DNA of 50,056 nucleotides from Roseomonas sp. (GCA_020249775.1 JADCFA010000032.1:1-50056); one strand, 5' to 3'; positions 33,303-43,740 are shown, counted from the stretch's first letter. Made by a program: numbers and translations. The notes: generated by a model from the sequence alone, not told the origin.

Positions 33303-34507
33303 CGGCGATAGGTGATGCGATAGATCGCACCCATCTGCTCACCCGCAACCAGCAAAGACCCATCGCGCATCACATGCACATCCACCGGCCGGTCGAGGAA
33401 GCGCTGATTGGCATCATCGCGGAAGCCGGTCAGGAATTCCTCAACGCGGGTCACATTACCCTGCGCATCCAGATGCGCGACCACAACATCATAGCCGCTC
33501 AGCTTGTCGCGGTTCCAGGAACCACGGCGCGCGATGAAGGCCTGGTTGCGATATTGTTCGGGGAACATCGTGCCTGTGTAAAAGCGCATGCCAAGTGCCG
33601 CGGTATGCGGGCCAAGCAGCGCCGCCGGTTTCACGAAACTGCCGCAATTGCGCCCCGCATTGAATTGCGGATCAGGATCACCGGCGGTGCAATAGGGGAA
33701 ACCGTGATCCTCGCCACTTTGGCGCACGCGGTGCAGCGTATCATTAGGCCATTCATTGCCGGCCCAGTCGCGGCCATTATTTGTGGCCCATAATTCACGC
33801 GTCACCGGGTGATGCGCCATACCGACACTATTACGCACGCCGCGCGCTTCAATGCGCCGGCCGCTGCCATCCGGATTGAAGGACACCAGAAGCGCGAATT
33901 TGTCACGATCAAATTCGCAGATATTGCAGTTGACTCCGACATTTGTGTAGATTCGCCCATCCGGGCCGAGTGAGGCGAATTTCCAATGGTGATTGCCGCC
34001 ATGTTCCTGTTCAGTCGGCAGGGCGAAGGCCGCCGTCAGTTCAACCGGGGCCGGCACATTATCCAGATTGGCTTCGATATTGTCATAACGCAGCACGCGA
34101 TTGGCCGCGAGAACATATAGGCTGTCACCAATCATCACCAACCCATTGGGCTGCACCAGGCGTTCGGCGATGATGCGCGTGCGCGTCGTGCCATCCGGAT
34201 TGCGGCTGATGGCATAAACACGGCCAATGGCGCGCGTGCCAGCAAAGATGGTGCTGCGCGGACCTTCGGCCATCATGCGCGCGCCCGGAATGCCATGGGC
34301 GAAGACCTCGGCCTGGAAGCCGGGCGGCAGGCGAATCGCGCCCACCGGCACTTCGGCGAGCGGTGTCACCGTCAGGCGCGGCGCATGTGGCGCAAGGGTT
34401 GATCCTTCCGGGCGGCCCACCGCCCAGCCAGGCACGGGCGCCTGCTGCGCCAAGGCGGGTGCTGCCAGCATCACCGCTGTCAGGCCCATTACAAGCTTTT
34501 TCATCAT
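33299..34507 (-). CDS. PQQ-dependent sugar dehydrogenase-like protein (glucose/sorbosone dehydrogenase fold)
   Basis: A 402-residue exported six-bladed beta-propeller protein. It starts at ATG 34507, behind GGAGGAGA, with the leader MMKKLVMGLTAVMLAAPALAQ; an upstream frame extension overlaps the next gene and is rejected. The GSDH-family pattern is clear: AIRLPPGFQAEVFAHG, EHGGNHHWKFASLGPDGRIY, NSVGMAHHPVTRELWATNNG, DWAGNEWPNDTLHRV and RGSWNRDKLSGYDVVV. Relatives oxidise sugars such as L-sorbosone or aldoses with PQQ. Its gene overlaps that of a dihaem cytochrome c and converges on pqqABCDE, so cofactor, enzyme and acceptor are neighbours. Confidence 0.88.
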   Translation of the reverse strand: MMKKLVMGLTAVMLAAPALAQQAPVPGWAVGRPEGSTLAPHAPRLTVTPLAEVPVGAIRLPPGFQAEVFAHGIPGARMMAEGPRSTIFAGTRAIGRVYAISRNPDGTTRTRIIAERLVQPNGLVMIGDSLYVLAANRVLRYDNIEANLDNVPAPVELTAAFALPTEQEHGGNHHWKFASLGPDGRIYTNVGVNCNICEFDRDKFALLVSFNPDGSGRRIEARGVRNSVGMAHHPVTRELWATNNGRDWAGNEWPNDTLHRVRQSGEDHGFPYCTAGDPDPQFNAGRNCGSFVKPAALLGPHTAALGMRFYTGTMFPEQYRNQAFIARRGSWNRDKLSGYDVVVAHLDAQGNVTRVEEFLTGFRDDANQRFLDRPVDVHVMRDGSLLVAGEQMGAIYRITYRR

Positions 34508-34635
34508 GCTCTTTCTCCTCCCCAAGCCCCGAGGGGCAATGGACCTCATGGAATGCCGAAATGCGTCGCTTCGCAAGGGTAGAATCGGGCTTTTCATAAC
34601 GGCCCGGCACAAATTTCGGCCAAAGGCGCCCCCGA

Positions 34636-36252
34636 TCACGCCGCCAGCCGCGCCCGCGCATCCGCGCGCAGCATATCAGCGCCCTTTTCCGCAATCATGA
34701 TCGTCGGGGCATTGGTATTGGTGGAGGTCACGGCGGGCATTACTGACGCATCAATCACCCGCAGCCCTTCAAGCCCATGCACACGGAGCCTTTCATCCAC
34801 CACAGACATCACATCCGGCCCCATGCGACACGAACAGGAAGCATGAAATACCGTGCTGCCCACTTGGCGCGCATAATGCAGCCATTCCTGATCGGTTTGC
34901 ACTTCGGGCCCCGGCATGGATTCCGCCACCATATGGCGTTGCAGCGCTGGCTTGCTGAACCAGTCACGCATCATGCGAAGCCCCGCGACAATGCTGCGCT
35001 GGTCGCGATCTTCCGCCAGGTAATTCGGATTGATGATGGGCTGTTCGCGCGGGTCTGCGCTACGCGCCTTGATGAAGCCCCGGCTTTCCGGGCGCATTTG
35101 CCAAACGCCGGCAGTCATGCCGGGCTTAGTATCCAGAACACGCGTTACGCCCGGCGCATAGCTCGCGGAAGCAAACAGCGCCTGCATATCGGGTGTGGCA
35201 CTTTCCGGCAAAGCCTTGAAGGAAGCCGCAAGCAGCGATGCAGCATAGGTCAATACCCCGCGCCCCAAGACGGCGAATTTCAGCACCTCACCGGCCAGGC
35301 GCAGGCCGCGCGTGCGTTCATTCAGCGTGGCCACATCCTTCACCACGGCTTGCACGCGCACCAGGAAATGATCCTGAAAATTCCGCCCCACGCCGCGCAA
35401 TTCATGCAGCACGGGAATGCCAAGCCCGACCAAATGTTCTGCATCGCCCACACCGGAAAGTTGCAGGATATGCGGTGAGCCAATGGCGCCGGCGGAGAGA
35501 ATAACTTCCACGCCTGCATCAGCGCGTTCAATGACACCGGCGCGGGAGAATTCCACGCCCACGGCACGCTTGCCTTCAACGACCACGCGATGCACCAGCG
35601 CATTGGTCACCACGCGCAGATTTGGCCGCCCCATCGCGGGGCGCAGATAGGAACGCGCCGCACTCGCACGAAACCGCCCGCCGCGCGTTTGCTGCACCCA
35701 GCCGATGTGATCGCCAAGACCATGCGGCAGATCATTCAAATCATCCCGATACGCCCAACCCATTTGCTGGCCGGCTTCAATCGCCGCCTGGCAAAGTTCC
35801 GGCTGGTCCCGCGATGGCGAGGTATAGAGATAACCATCCTTGCCATGCGCGGCCCTGTCCGGCCCCTGCCATTTCTCGGATTTGTTGAAGTAAGGCAGCA
35901 CATCACCCGAAGACCAGCCACGATTTCCAAGCTGCGCCCAGTGATCATAATCTTCCGGCTGAGACCTGATATAGATCATGCCATTGATCGAACTTGATCC
36001 ACCCAGCACGCGGCCGCGCGGATAGTTGATTTCGCGCCCGTTCAGTCCGGAATCACGATCCGCCTTGAAGCCCCATGTTAGCGTCGGATGTTCAAGCAAT
36101 TTCATATAGCCGGCGGGAATATGGATCAGCGGATTCCAATCCTTGCCCCCCGCTTCAATCAGCAAAACCTGATTCCCCGGGTCTTCCGAAAGACGATTGG
36201 CCAGCACACAGCCGGCCGAACCACCACCAACAATCACGTAATCTGCCTTCAT
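34636..36252 (-). CDS. GMC family FAD-dependent oxidoreductase (choline dehydrogenase-like)
   Basis: A 538-residue flavoprotein oxidising alcohols. The N-terminal [19 protein letters not shown] binds [22 protein letters not shown] is GMC signature 1, and [15 protein letters not shown] is GMC signature 2. The catalytic end is visible: HASCSCRMG with the active-site His, then [19 protein letters not shown]. No signal peptide. ATG 36252 follows GAGGGA. It is 28 bases downstream of an amidohydrolase gene and 128 bases upstream of the PQQ dehydrogenase gene; that larger gap may hold a promoter. The alcohol substrate is unknown. Confidence 0.9.
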   Translation of the reverse strand: MKADYVIVGGGSAGCVLANRLSEDPGNQVLLIEAGGKDWNPLIHIPAGYMKLLEHPTLTWGFKADRDSGLNGREINYPRGRVLGGSSSINGMIYIRSQPEDYDHWAQLGNRGWSSGDVLPYFNKSEKWQGPDRAAHGKDGYLYTSPSRDQPELCQAAIEAGQQMGWAYRDDLNDLPHGLGDHIGWVQQTRGGRFRASAARSYLRPAMGRPNLRVVTNALVHRVVVEGKRAVGVEFSRAGVIERADAGVEVILSAGAIGSPHILQLSGVGDAEHLVGLGIPVLHELRGVGRNFQDHFLVRVQAVVKDVATLNERTRGLRLAGEVLKFAVLGRGVLTYAASLLAASFKALPESATPDMQALFASASYAPGVTRVLDTKPGMTAGVWQMRPESRGFIKARSADPREQPIINPNYLAEDRDQRSIVAGLRMMRDWFSKPALQRHMVAESMPGPEVQTDQEWLHYARQVGSTVFHASCSCRMGPDVMSVVDERLRVHGLEGLRVIDASVMPAVTSTNTNAPTIMIAEKGADMLRADARARLAA

Positions 36253-36280
36253 GGCGCTTCCCTCATTTCCTTTTATCGCT

Positions 36281-37102
36281 TCAATCAAAGCGCAAATTCC
36301 AGCCGAGCCATTCACACAGCGCACGGCCCATTACCCATTCCAGATCGTTGCCCTTCAGCCAGGATAATTCCTCGGTGAAAAAGGTCACGCACTGGCGATA
36401 GCTGCAGGGCATGCGGGTGATATCCGTGCCCCAGAAAAACCGCTTCGGCCCAAAGGCGTCAAAAATCCGCTGTAGCCCATCATGGATATTGCGATACGGA
36501 TAGGCTTTGGTTGAATAATGCGGCGCGCCGGTCGCCTTCACCGCAACATTGGGCAGCTTCGCCAGCGCCACCAATTCATCAAGCCTGGCGAAGGCCGCTT
36601 CATCCTGCCCCGTCCGCACCAGGCCGCAATGATCCAGGATCATTTTAAGGTTTGGGTGCGCTTCCGCAATTTGGCGAAATTCCTTGAGGAACAGACCACC
36701 CATGCAGGAAACCGGCAAGCCTTCTTTCTCTGCTGCCGGCCATAACCAATCCAGCGTGCCATCACGCAACCACACCTGTTCTTCCGGATGCAGCAAGGCC
36801 CAGCGCAAACCGAGCATGCCCGGTTGATTTTTCCAGCCATGAATCAAATGCCGCAATTCAGGCCGCGTTGGCGGGAATTGTCCCATCACCGCAAAACGCT
36901 CCGGATAGCGCTGTGCCGCTTCCACCGCGATGGCGTTCGAATCAGGGTCCCAGCTTGCCGGGGGATGGATCAGTGCCGCATGCACTCCAGCCTCATCCAT
37001 TTCCCGCAAGGCTTCCTCTGCCGTGAAGGAAGAAACCTTGCGATGCAGGCCGGAAGGCGTGCCCTTGGACCAAATGTGAATCTGCGCATCAATGATTCTC
37101 AT
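36281..37102 (-). CDS. Amidohydrolase family 2 protein (TIM-barrel metal hydrolase)
   Basis: A 273-residue protein of the amidohydrolase-2 group, which contains lactonases, decarboxylases and hydrolases. It starts RIIDAQIHIWSK; many members have His-x-His here, but a known subset reads DAQ-x-HxW as in this protein. Other features are VSCMGGLFLKEF, LKMILDHCGL with a likely metal-ligand His, and the terminal FFWGTDITRMP containing the conserved aspartate. ATG 37102 is used because the upstream extension lacks similarity. It lies 13 bases after the SDR gene, in a tightly packed run. Confidence 0.85.
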   Translation of the reverse strand: MRIIDAQIHIWSKGTPSGLHRKVSSFTAEEALREMDEAGVHAALIHPPASWDPDSNAIAVEAAQRYPERFAVMGQFPPTRPELRHLIHGWKNQPGMLGLRWALLHPEEQVWLRDGTLDWLWPAAEKEGLPVSCMGGLFLKEFRQIAEAHPNLKMILDHCGLVRTGQDEAAFARLDELVALAKLPNVAVKATGAPHYSTKAYPYRNIHDGLQRIFDAFGPKRFFWGTDITRMPCSYRQCVTFFTEELSWLKGNDLEWVMGRALCEWLGWNLRFD

Positions 37103-37115
37103 GAGAGCCGCCCCG

Positions 37116-37859
37116 TCATTGCGCGATAAAGCCACCATCAATCACCAACTCCGTCCCCGTGATGAAGGATGCCTCATCGGAAGCAAGGAACAGCACACCA
37201 TAGGCAACCTCAATCGGCTCGCCCAGCCGGCGCAGCGGCGTCAGAGGAATCTTCGCGGCCCGCCCCGGACCATTCGTGCCCCCTAGCATCGGCGGCAAAT
37301 AACCGGGATGCACAGAATTGACGCGCACCCCCTGCGGCCCCCAGCGCACCGCGGCATTTTTCGTGAGCAATCGCACCGCACCCTTGGAAGCGGAATAGCC
37401 CGGATGCCCTTCCGCACTACTGACAAACCCCATGATGGAGGAGATATTGACGATGGAGCCCTTGCCCTGCCCCGCCATCACCTGGCCCACCAAGGTCGTA
37501 CCCAAAAATACGCCTGTCGCATTGATGGACATAAGCTGATTCCAGCCTTCCAGTGACAGCATATCGCCAACCGCACTGCCGCTGATGCCGGCATTATTCA
37601 CCAGAATATCAATGCGCCCGTAATCGGATAGCGTGTTTTCGATCAGCCGCTTCCAATCCGCTTCCTGCGCCACATCCATGGCGATGAAACGCGCGCGGCC
37701 TTGGCTTGCGGTGATATCAGCCGCCAGCGCTTCCCCCAAATCGGCGCGGCGATCAGCGATGATGACAACAGCGCCTTCCTTGGCGAATAGCCTTGCTTCA
37801 GCTTCGCCCATGCCATGCGCGCCGCCGGTGATGATCGCAACCTTGTCCTTCAACCGCAT
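37116..37859 (-). CDS. Short-chain dehydrogenase/reductase (SDR)
   Basis: A 247-residue classical SDR. The nucleotide-binding TGGAHGMGEA is at residues 11-20, the NNAG motif at 88-91, and the catalytic Ser140/141, Tyr155 and Lys159 (YSASK) are all present. The acidic and basic residues after strand 2 (ADRRAD) suggest NADP or mixed cofactor use. The C-terminal PGYLPPMLGG and FITGTELVIDGGF are standard. It would interconvert an alcohol and a ketone, fitting the GMC and lactonase-type neighbours. Confidence 0.93.
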   Translation of the reverse strand: MRLKDKVAIITGGAHGMGEAEARLFAKEGAVVIIADRRADLGEALAADITASQGRARFIAMDVAQEADWKRLIENTLSDYGRIDILVNNAGISGSAVGDMLSLEGWNQLMSINATGVFLGTTLVGQVMAGQGKGSIVNISSIMGFVSSAEGHPGYSASKGAVRLLTKNAAVRWGPQGVRVNSVHPGYLPPMLGGTNGPGRAAKIPLTPLRRLGEPIEVAYGVLFLASDEASFITGTELVIDGGFIAQ

Positions 37860-37877
37860 TTCCGCTTCCTCCTGTCC

Positions 37878-38921
37878 TTATGCCCGTTGATACCAGGCCT
37901 TGCTTCGCATCACGATGGCCACGACGGAAAGCATGACCGGCACTTCCACCAGCACGCCAACCACGGTGGCTAAGGCCGCGCCGGAATCAAAGCCAAACAG
38001 ACTGATTGCTGCCGCCACGGCCAATTCGAAGAAATTACTCGCGCCAATCAGCGCTGATGGTCCGGCCACCGCATGCGCCGATCCGCATTGTCGGTTCAGC
38101 CAATAAGCCAGCCCTGCATTGAAATAGACCTGAATGATGATCGGCACCGCGAGCAGCGCAATCACCAAGGGCTGCGCGATGATCTGTGGTCCCTGAAAGC
38201 CGAACAGCAGCACCAGCGTCAGCAATAGCGCCGAAAGTGATACGGGCCCCAACCGTCGCAACACTTGCGCCAGCGCTTCCACCCCACCCCGCGCCAGCAA
38301 GCGCCGACGCCAAAGCTGCGCCAGGATCACCGGTAGTAGGATATAGAGCAGCACAGAAAGAAACAGCGTATCCCAAGGCACGATAATAGCCGAAAGCCCC
38401 AGCAGAAACCCAACGAGCGGCGCAAAAGCGATGATCATGATCGCATCATTCAACGCGACCTGACTCAGTGTGAAATTCGGCTCCCCATCCGAAAGATTGG
38501 ACCAGACAAAGACCATTGCCGTGCAGGGTGCCGCGGCCAGCAGGATCAGCCCTGCGATATAGCTTTCAATCTGCGCTTCTGGCAGTAATGGCCGAAATAG
38601 CCAGCCGATGAAAAACCAGCCGAGCAGCGCCATGCTGAAGGGCTTCACCAGCCAATTGACGCCAACCGTCACCAAAATCCCGCGCCAATGCTTGCCCACT
38701 TCCGCGATGGCACCAAAATCCACGCGCAGCAGCATGGGGATGATCATCAGCCAGATCAGCAGCGCAACCGGCAGATTGACCTTGGCGAGATTGGCCTCTC
38801 CCAAAAGGCGAAACGGCCCAGGCATCACGGCACCAAGCGCAATGCCCACGATGATGCATAAGGCAACCCAAAGGCTCAGATAGCGTTCAAAAAAGCCAAG
38901 CCCCGCTTTTGCCTTATCCAT
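37878..38921 (-). CDS. ACR3 family arsenite efflux transporter
   Basis: A 347-residue ten-helix membrane carrier of the BART superfamily. The ACR3 fingerprint APCTAMVFVWSNL holds Cys133, essential for arsenite transport in studied members, and ASNFFELAVAAAISLFG is the second conserved block with the glutamate needed for transport. ATG 38921 is chosen over an upstream frame start that overlaps the next gene. No arsR, arsC or arsH is found nearby, so the usual arsenic operon context is missing; it is embedded among metabolic genes, eleven bases from the dehydrogenase upstream. Confidence 0.88.
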   Translation of the reverse strand: MDKAKAGLGFFERYLSLWVALCIIVGIALGAVMPGPFRLLGEANLAKVNLPVALLIWLMIIPMLLRVDFGAIAEVGKHWRGILVTVGVNWLVKPFSMALLGWFFIGWLFRPLLPEAQIESYIAGLILLAAAPCTAMVFVWSNLSDGEPNFTLSQVALNDAIMIIAFAPLVGFLLGLSAIIVPWDTLFLSVLLYILLPVILAQLWRRRLLARGGVEALAQVLRRLGPVSLSALLLTLVLLFGFQGPQIIAQPLVIALLAVPIIIQVYFNAGLAYWLNRQCGSAHAVAGPSALIGASNFFELAVAAAISLFGFDSGAALATVVGVLVEVPVMLSVVAIVMRSKAWYQRA

Positions 38922-38932
38922 CTGGGCGGAAC

Positions 38933-39871
38933 CTAACTCGCGCTTTTGACCGGGTTCGGCGATTGCATCTTTACCCCTGCCCATTCCTCATAAAGCTGCG
39001 CGATGGAAGTCATATCCGCTTCCGGGCCAAAACGGTTCTTCGCAATATTCAGCATTTCGCGCGCCAGCGCCGCCATGGGTGCGGGAAGCCCAAAGGCCGC
39101 AAATTCCGCCACCGCCAAGGACAAATCCTTGGAGACAATGGCATTGCTGGCGCCGCCGGAAAACTTCCCCGTCAAAACGGCACGCGGAAATTTGGTCACC
39201 GTAGAGCTATTGCGCCCCGTGCTGGCATTGATCACCTCGCACATCAGCGCGGTATCAATGCCAGCCTTGGCGCCAAGCGCGAATGCCTCGGATGTCAGCA
39301 GCATGCCTGCCAATGAGAGCAGATTATTCGCAAGCTTCATGGTCTGGCTAAGACCTGGCGTATCACCAATGGTGAAAACTGTGCGCCCCACCACCTGCAA
39401 TAGCGGCATGACTTGCTGCAACGCTTCCGGCGCGCCGGAAGCAATCACGGCAAGCGCGCCGGATTCTGCGCCATGCACGCCGCCGCTGATCGGGCAATCA
39501 ATCAGCGCAATGCCTTTTTCAGCAAGGCCTGACGCAATGCGGCGCATGGCCGCGCTGCCAATGGTGGACATTTCGATATAGGTGCGCACCGCGCCTTGCG
39601 CGCCGGCGATGCCATCCGCGCCCAAGGCCACGCGCTCAGATGTCTCCGCACTTGGCAGGCAGGCGAAGACCACGCTGCATTGCTGCGCCACCGCGGCGAC
39701 CGAGCTCATCGGCTCCGCCCCCGCTTCGGTCGCGCGCTGCATGGCTTCAGGGCGGGGATCAAACACCAAAATGCGCTTGCCTGGATTGCGCTGCGCCCAA
39801 TCCGCCATGCGCGTTGCAATTGGGCCACCCATGGCGCCCAGCCCTAGAAATCCGATGCGTTCGATATCCAT
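38933..39871 (-). CDS. 3-hydroxyisobutyrate dehydrogenase-family NAD(P) oxidoreductase
   Basis: A 312-residue beta-hydroxyacid dehydrogenase. Rossmann motif GFLGLGAMGGPIA is at residues 7-19; DCPISGGVHGAESGALAVIASG is the substrate-binding signature, and the catalytic lysine is in KLANNLLSLAG. The family oxidises 3-hydroxyisobutyrate, tartronate semialdehyde or related 3-hydroxy acids. The central position in the minus-strand run suggests it handles a hydroxy acid produced by the amidohydrolase or SDR; the exact acid is not readable. Confidence 0.92.
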   Translation of the reverse strand: MDIERIGFLGLGAMGGPIATRMADWAQRNPGKRILVFDPRPEAMQRATEAGAEPMSSVAAVAQQCSVVFACLPSAETSERVALGADGIAGAQGAVRTYIEMSTIGSAAMRRIASGLAEKGIALIDCPISGGVHGAESGALAVIASGAPEALQQVMPLLQVVGRTVFTIGDTPGLSQTMKLANNLLSLAGMLLTSEAFALGAKAGIDTALMCEVINASTGRNSSTVTKFPRAVLTGKFSGGASNAIVSKDLSLAVAEFAAFGLPAPMAALAREMLNIAKNRFGPEADMTSIAQLYEEWAGVKMQSPNPVKSAS

Positions 39872-39934
39872 GGCGCTGCCTTCCTCCCGCAGTCGAAGGG
39901 GCAGTCTTCACCGGATTGCGCGCAGTGAATAGCC

Positions 39935-40732
39935 TCAGCCCGGCTTCCGCCCCACCGCCAACCGCGCCACCGCCACAAAGGAACGCGGCCCATCCACGCC
40001 GCCCGCCAGATAGGCGCGGCGTGCGATTTCCTTGATTGGCGGGATACGTTCCGGCGGCAAGGCGGCGATGAAGGCGCCGGCAATGCCTTGCCCGCCCGCG
40101 GCCCAGGGGTCCCACCAATCCTTGAAATCCGGGAAATCCTGCCGAATAACGATATCGCCCTCCGTCACGGATTGAATGCCTGCTGCGGTGAACAAGGCGG
40201 CCATGCGCCCAGGCGCGCCAACCGGGTCCGCCCAATAGCGCGCGCGAAACGCCTCGCCTTCCGGCTCCGTGATGGCGACACTATCAGCGAAGGCGCGCAG
40301 AAACGAAAAACCTCCCGTGAAATCCCACATCGCCGCCGCGACCAGTCCGCCCGGCTTCGTCACGCGCAGCATCTCGGCCACCGCCTTTGCGCGGTCTGGG
40401 ACAAATTGCAGCACCAGCAGGGAAAGCGCTGCGTCAAAAACCCCATCGGGCAGATCAAGCGCGCAGAGATCACCTTGGCGGAAATCACCGCCCGGCACGC
40501 GCGCCCGCGCGGCATCCAAAAAGGCCGGGCTGATATCAATGCCTGTGATGCGCGCAGATGGGTCGCGCGCTGCCAAAGCATCCGCCAGCGCGCCGGTGCC
40601 GCAACCCGCATCCAGCACCGCCACGCCGCCCGGAAACGCCAGCGCATCCAACATCTCATTCGCAAGCTTGCGGGACCAGCGGCCCATGCTCCGTTCATAA
40701 GCCGCGCCATTGGTCGCGGCGTAGCCGGACAT
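39935..40732 (-). CDS. Class I SAM-dependent methyltransferase
   Basis: A 265-residue Rossmann-fold methyltransferase of the UbiE/Methyltransf_11 type. Motif I is VLDAGCGTGALADAL near residue 38, followed by ITGIDISPAFLDAARARV, LDLPDGVFDAALSLLVLQFVPD and LRVTKPGGLVAAAMWDF. The methyl acceptor is unknown; the nearby ACR3 gene makes arsenite methylation worth considering, but the trio of cysteines typical of ArsM is absent. It lies five bases after the preceding thiazoline-hydrolase-like gene. Confidence 0.88.
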   Translation of the reverse strand: MSGYAATNGAAYERSMGRWSRKLANEMLDALAFPGGVAVLDAGCGTGALADALAARDPSARITGIDISPAFLDAARARVPGGDFRQGDLCALDLPDGVFDAALSLLVLQFVPDRAKAVAEMLRVTKPGGLVAAAMWDFTGGFSFLRAFADSVAITEPEGEAFRARYWADPVGAPGRMAALFTAAGIQSVTEGDIVIRQDFPDFKDWWDPWAAGGQGIAGAFIAALPPERIPPIKEIARRAYLAGGVDGPRSFVAVARLAVGRKPG

Positions 40733-40737
40733 GCGCC

Positions 40738-41211
40738 CTAATCCTCGTAGCGATAGCGGAAATTGCAGTGGCTTGCGCCGCCCATGATGGTTTGCGTGCG
40801 TTCCAGCTTCAGCTTCGGGTCATAGCCCTCACAAAACGCCCCATCACGATTGCAGGACAGGATGGCGCCAAGCTCCGCCAACCCCATGGCGCGATACATC
40901 TCCGCATAGCGGCAGCGCGTGACGTTGAAATCATAATGCTTGGCATCCTTGCGCAGCGTCTCAATTTGCAGCGCATCGCCCTTGGTCCATAGCGGCTGGA
41001 GGGAGATGAAATGTTCCAAGGATGGCTTCCCTTCCGGCCCCTGCTTGGCCATTTCGGCGGCGGTTTCCTTGGCAAGCTTGATGATGGCGGCCGATAGGAT
41101 GGATTTTGCCTGCGCCTCCCCAAGTTGCGCCTTCATTTCCTCATAAATGCCCTTGGCGAAGGCGGCTTCGATCCGTCGCTGTTCAAGAATGCCTAAGCTT
41201 TGTTCGGCCAT
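40738..41211 (-). CDS. L-2-amino-thiazoline-4-carboxylic acid hydrolase (ATC) family protein
   Basis: A 157-residue protein of the ATC hydrolase family. Diagnostic are the helical N-terminus, FNVTRCRYAEMYRAMGLAELG with a conserved cysteine, and LSCNRDGAFCEGYDPKLKLERTQTIMGGASHCNFRYR, which matches the family's C-terminal half. The best-known member opens the thiazoline ring in bacterial cysteine formation, but most homologues are untested. It is divergent from ahcY across 155 bases containing a SahR-like operator, and heads the long minus-strand gene run. Confidence 0.82.
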   Translation of the reverse strand: MAEQSLGILEQRRIEAAFAKGIYEEMKAQLGEAQAKSILSAAIIKLAKETAAEMAKQGPEGKPSLEHFISLQPLWTKGDALQIETLRKDAKHYDFNVTRCRYAEMYRAMGLAELGAILSCNRDGAFCEGYDPKLKLERTQTIMGGASHCNFRYRYED

Positions 41212-41279
41212 AAGCGCCTCCCTGGGGTTTGAGGGGGAAGCTTAGCCCGCCCGCCAAAACGGGCCAGTCCGAAAAAGAC

Positions 41280-41295
41280 ATAAAGGTATCTTTAT
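41280..41295. promoter_or_regulatory. SahR-like operator upstream of ahcY
   Basis: ATAAAGGTATCTTTAT is a six-base-pair perfect dyad (ATAAAG/CTTTAT) around GTAT, closely resembling the operator described for SahR, an ArsR-type regulator of the S-adenosylhomocysteine cycle in Proteobacteria. It lies 72 bases before the ahcY start in the divergent region shared with the ATC-family gene. No sahR gene is in the window. The assignment is from memory of the motif. Confidence 0.6.
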
Positions 41296-41366
41296 ATTCT
41301 TCTTTCCCTCTAGCCCTAAGCCCCGCCCCGTGTTACCCGCCGCGCCATATTGAAGGAGATCCCGCC

Positions 41367-42767
<1,401 letters not shown>

Positions 42768-42781
42768 AGTTTGATTTGGTC

Positions 42782-42825
42782 GTATTTTCCGAGCCGCCAA
42801 GTGATTCCACGTGGCTTGAAAATAC
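42782..42825 (+). terminator. Long hairpin after ahcY
   Basis: GTATTTTC (42782-42789) and GAAAATAC (42818-42825) are perfect complements, and inside them AGCC pairs with GGCT at 792-795 and 813-816 of the same kilobase. It begins 15 bases after the ahcY stop. It is probably the end of the ahcY transcript, although no T-run follows. Confidence 0.5.
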
Positions 42826-42930
42826 TCCTGAATTTAACTCGCTGGGGCGTGGACATTGGCCGTGCCCCAGCGCAAGCATTCATGATAGGCGAATCGGGCA
42901 GCCCGCCCGCGCCACGCATGGATCACGCGC

Positions 42931-43734
42931 ATGGACCTGAGCGCCCTTTTCTCTGCCCTGCTCATGGGCATTGTCGAAGGTTTCACCGAATTCCTGCCGA
43001 TTTCCTCGACCGGGCATTTGATCCTGCTTGGCGAATTGATCGGCTTTCAGGGCCCGCCCGGCAAGGTTTTTGAAATCTCCATCCAGCTTGGCGCCATTCT
43101 TGCCGTCTGTTGGATCTATCGCGCCCTGATCATTGACCTATTGCGCGGCATGTGGCGGCCAGGGCGGGAACGCTATTACGTCATCAACCTCATGCTCGCC
43201 TTCCTGCCGGCGGCGATCATCGGCTTTTTGTTTCACAAGACAATCACGACGCTGTTGTTCAACCCGTGGGTCGTGTCCATTGCGCTGATCCTGGGCGGCA
43301 TTGCCATTATCGCCATCGAAAAGCTGCGCCCGGCGCCGAGCATCCATAGCGTGCCGGAAATCGGCCCCTTGGCCGCCGTGCTGGTCGGGCTCGGCCAGGC
43401 TTTGGCGATGATCCCGGGCACATCACGTTCAGGGGCGACCATCATCACCGCGCTGCTGATCGGGGTTGAACGCCGGGCCGCGGCCGAATTTTCCTTCGTA
43501 CTCGCCATCCCGACCATGTTTGCCGCCAGCTTCTACAGCCTTTGGAAAGTGCGCGCCGAGATTGACCCGAGCGCCTTCGGCCAGATCGCGGTCGGCTTCA
43601 TCGCTGCCTTCATTGTTGCCTTCATCACCTTGCGCGCGGTGCTGGCTTTGATCGGGCGCATTGGCTTCACGCCCTTTGGCTATTACCGTATCGCGTTGGG
43701 CGGGTTGATGCTGGTTGTTCTGGCGCTTCGCTAG
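42931..43734 (+). CDS. uppP: Undecaprenyl-diphosphatase UppP (BacA)
   Basis: A 267-residue inner-membrane phosphatase that recycles the lipid carrier for cell-wall and polysaccharide synthesis. The two family motifs are present: EGFTEFLPISSTGHL at residues 16-30 and PGTSRSGATI near residue 157, holding the active-site glutamates, serine and arginine. About eight hydrophobic helices. The 160 bases upstream carry the post-ahcY hairpin and probably the uppP promoter. Confidence 0.96.
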   Translation: MDLSALFSALLMGIVEGFTEFLPISSTGHLILLGELIGFQGPPGKVFEISIQLGAILAVCWIYRALIIDLLRGMWRPGRERYYVINLMLAFLPAAIIGFLFHKTITTLLFNPWVVSIALILGGIAIIAIEKLRPAPSIHSVPEIGPLAAVLVGLGQALAMIPGTSRSGATIITALLIGVERRAAAEFSFVLAIPTMFAASFYSLWKVRAEIDPSAFGQIAVGFIAAFIVAFITLRAVLALIGRIGFTPFGYYRIALGGLMLVVLALR

Positions 43735-43740
43735 TCAGAA

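Noticed and set aside
39935..40732. Methyltransferase as arsenite methylase ArsM next to ACR3
   Set aside because: The conserved cysteines of ArsM are not present; motifs fit a general UbiE-type methyltransferase.
41244..41270. GCCCG...CGGGC stem before ahcY as an S-adenosylhomocysteine riboswitch
   Set aside because: Only five pairs, no pseudoknot partner or conserved core could be found, and the SahR-like dyad gives a simpler explanation of control.
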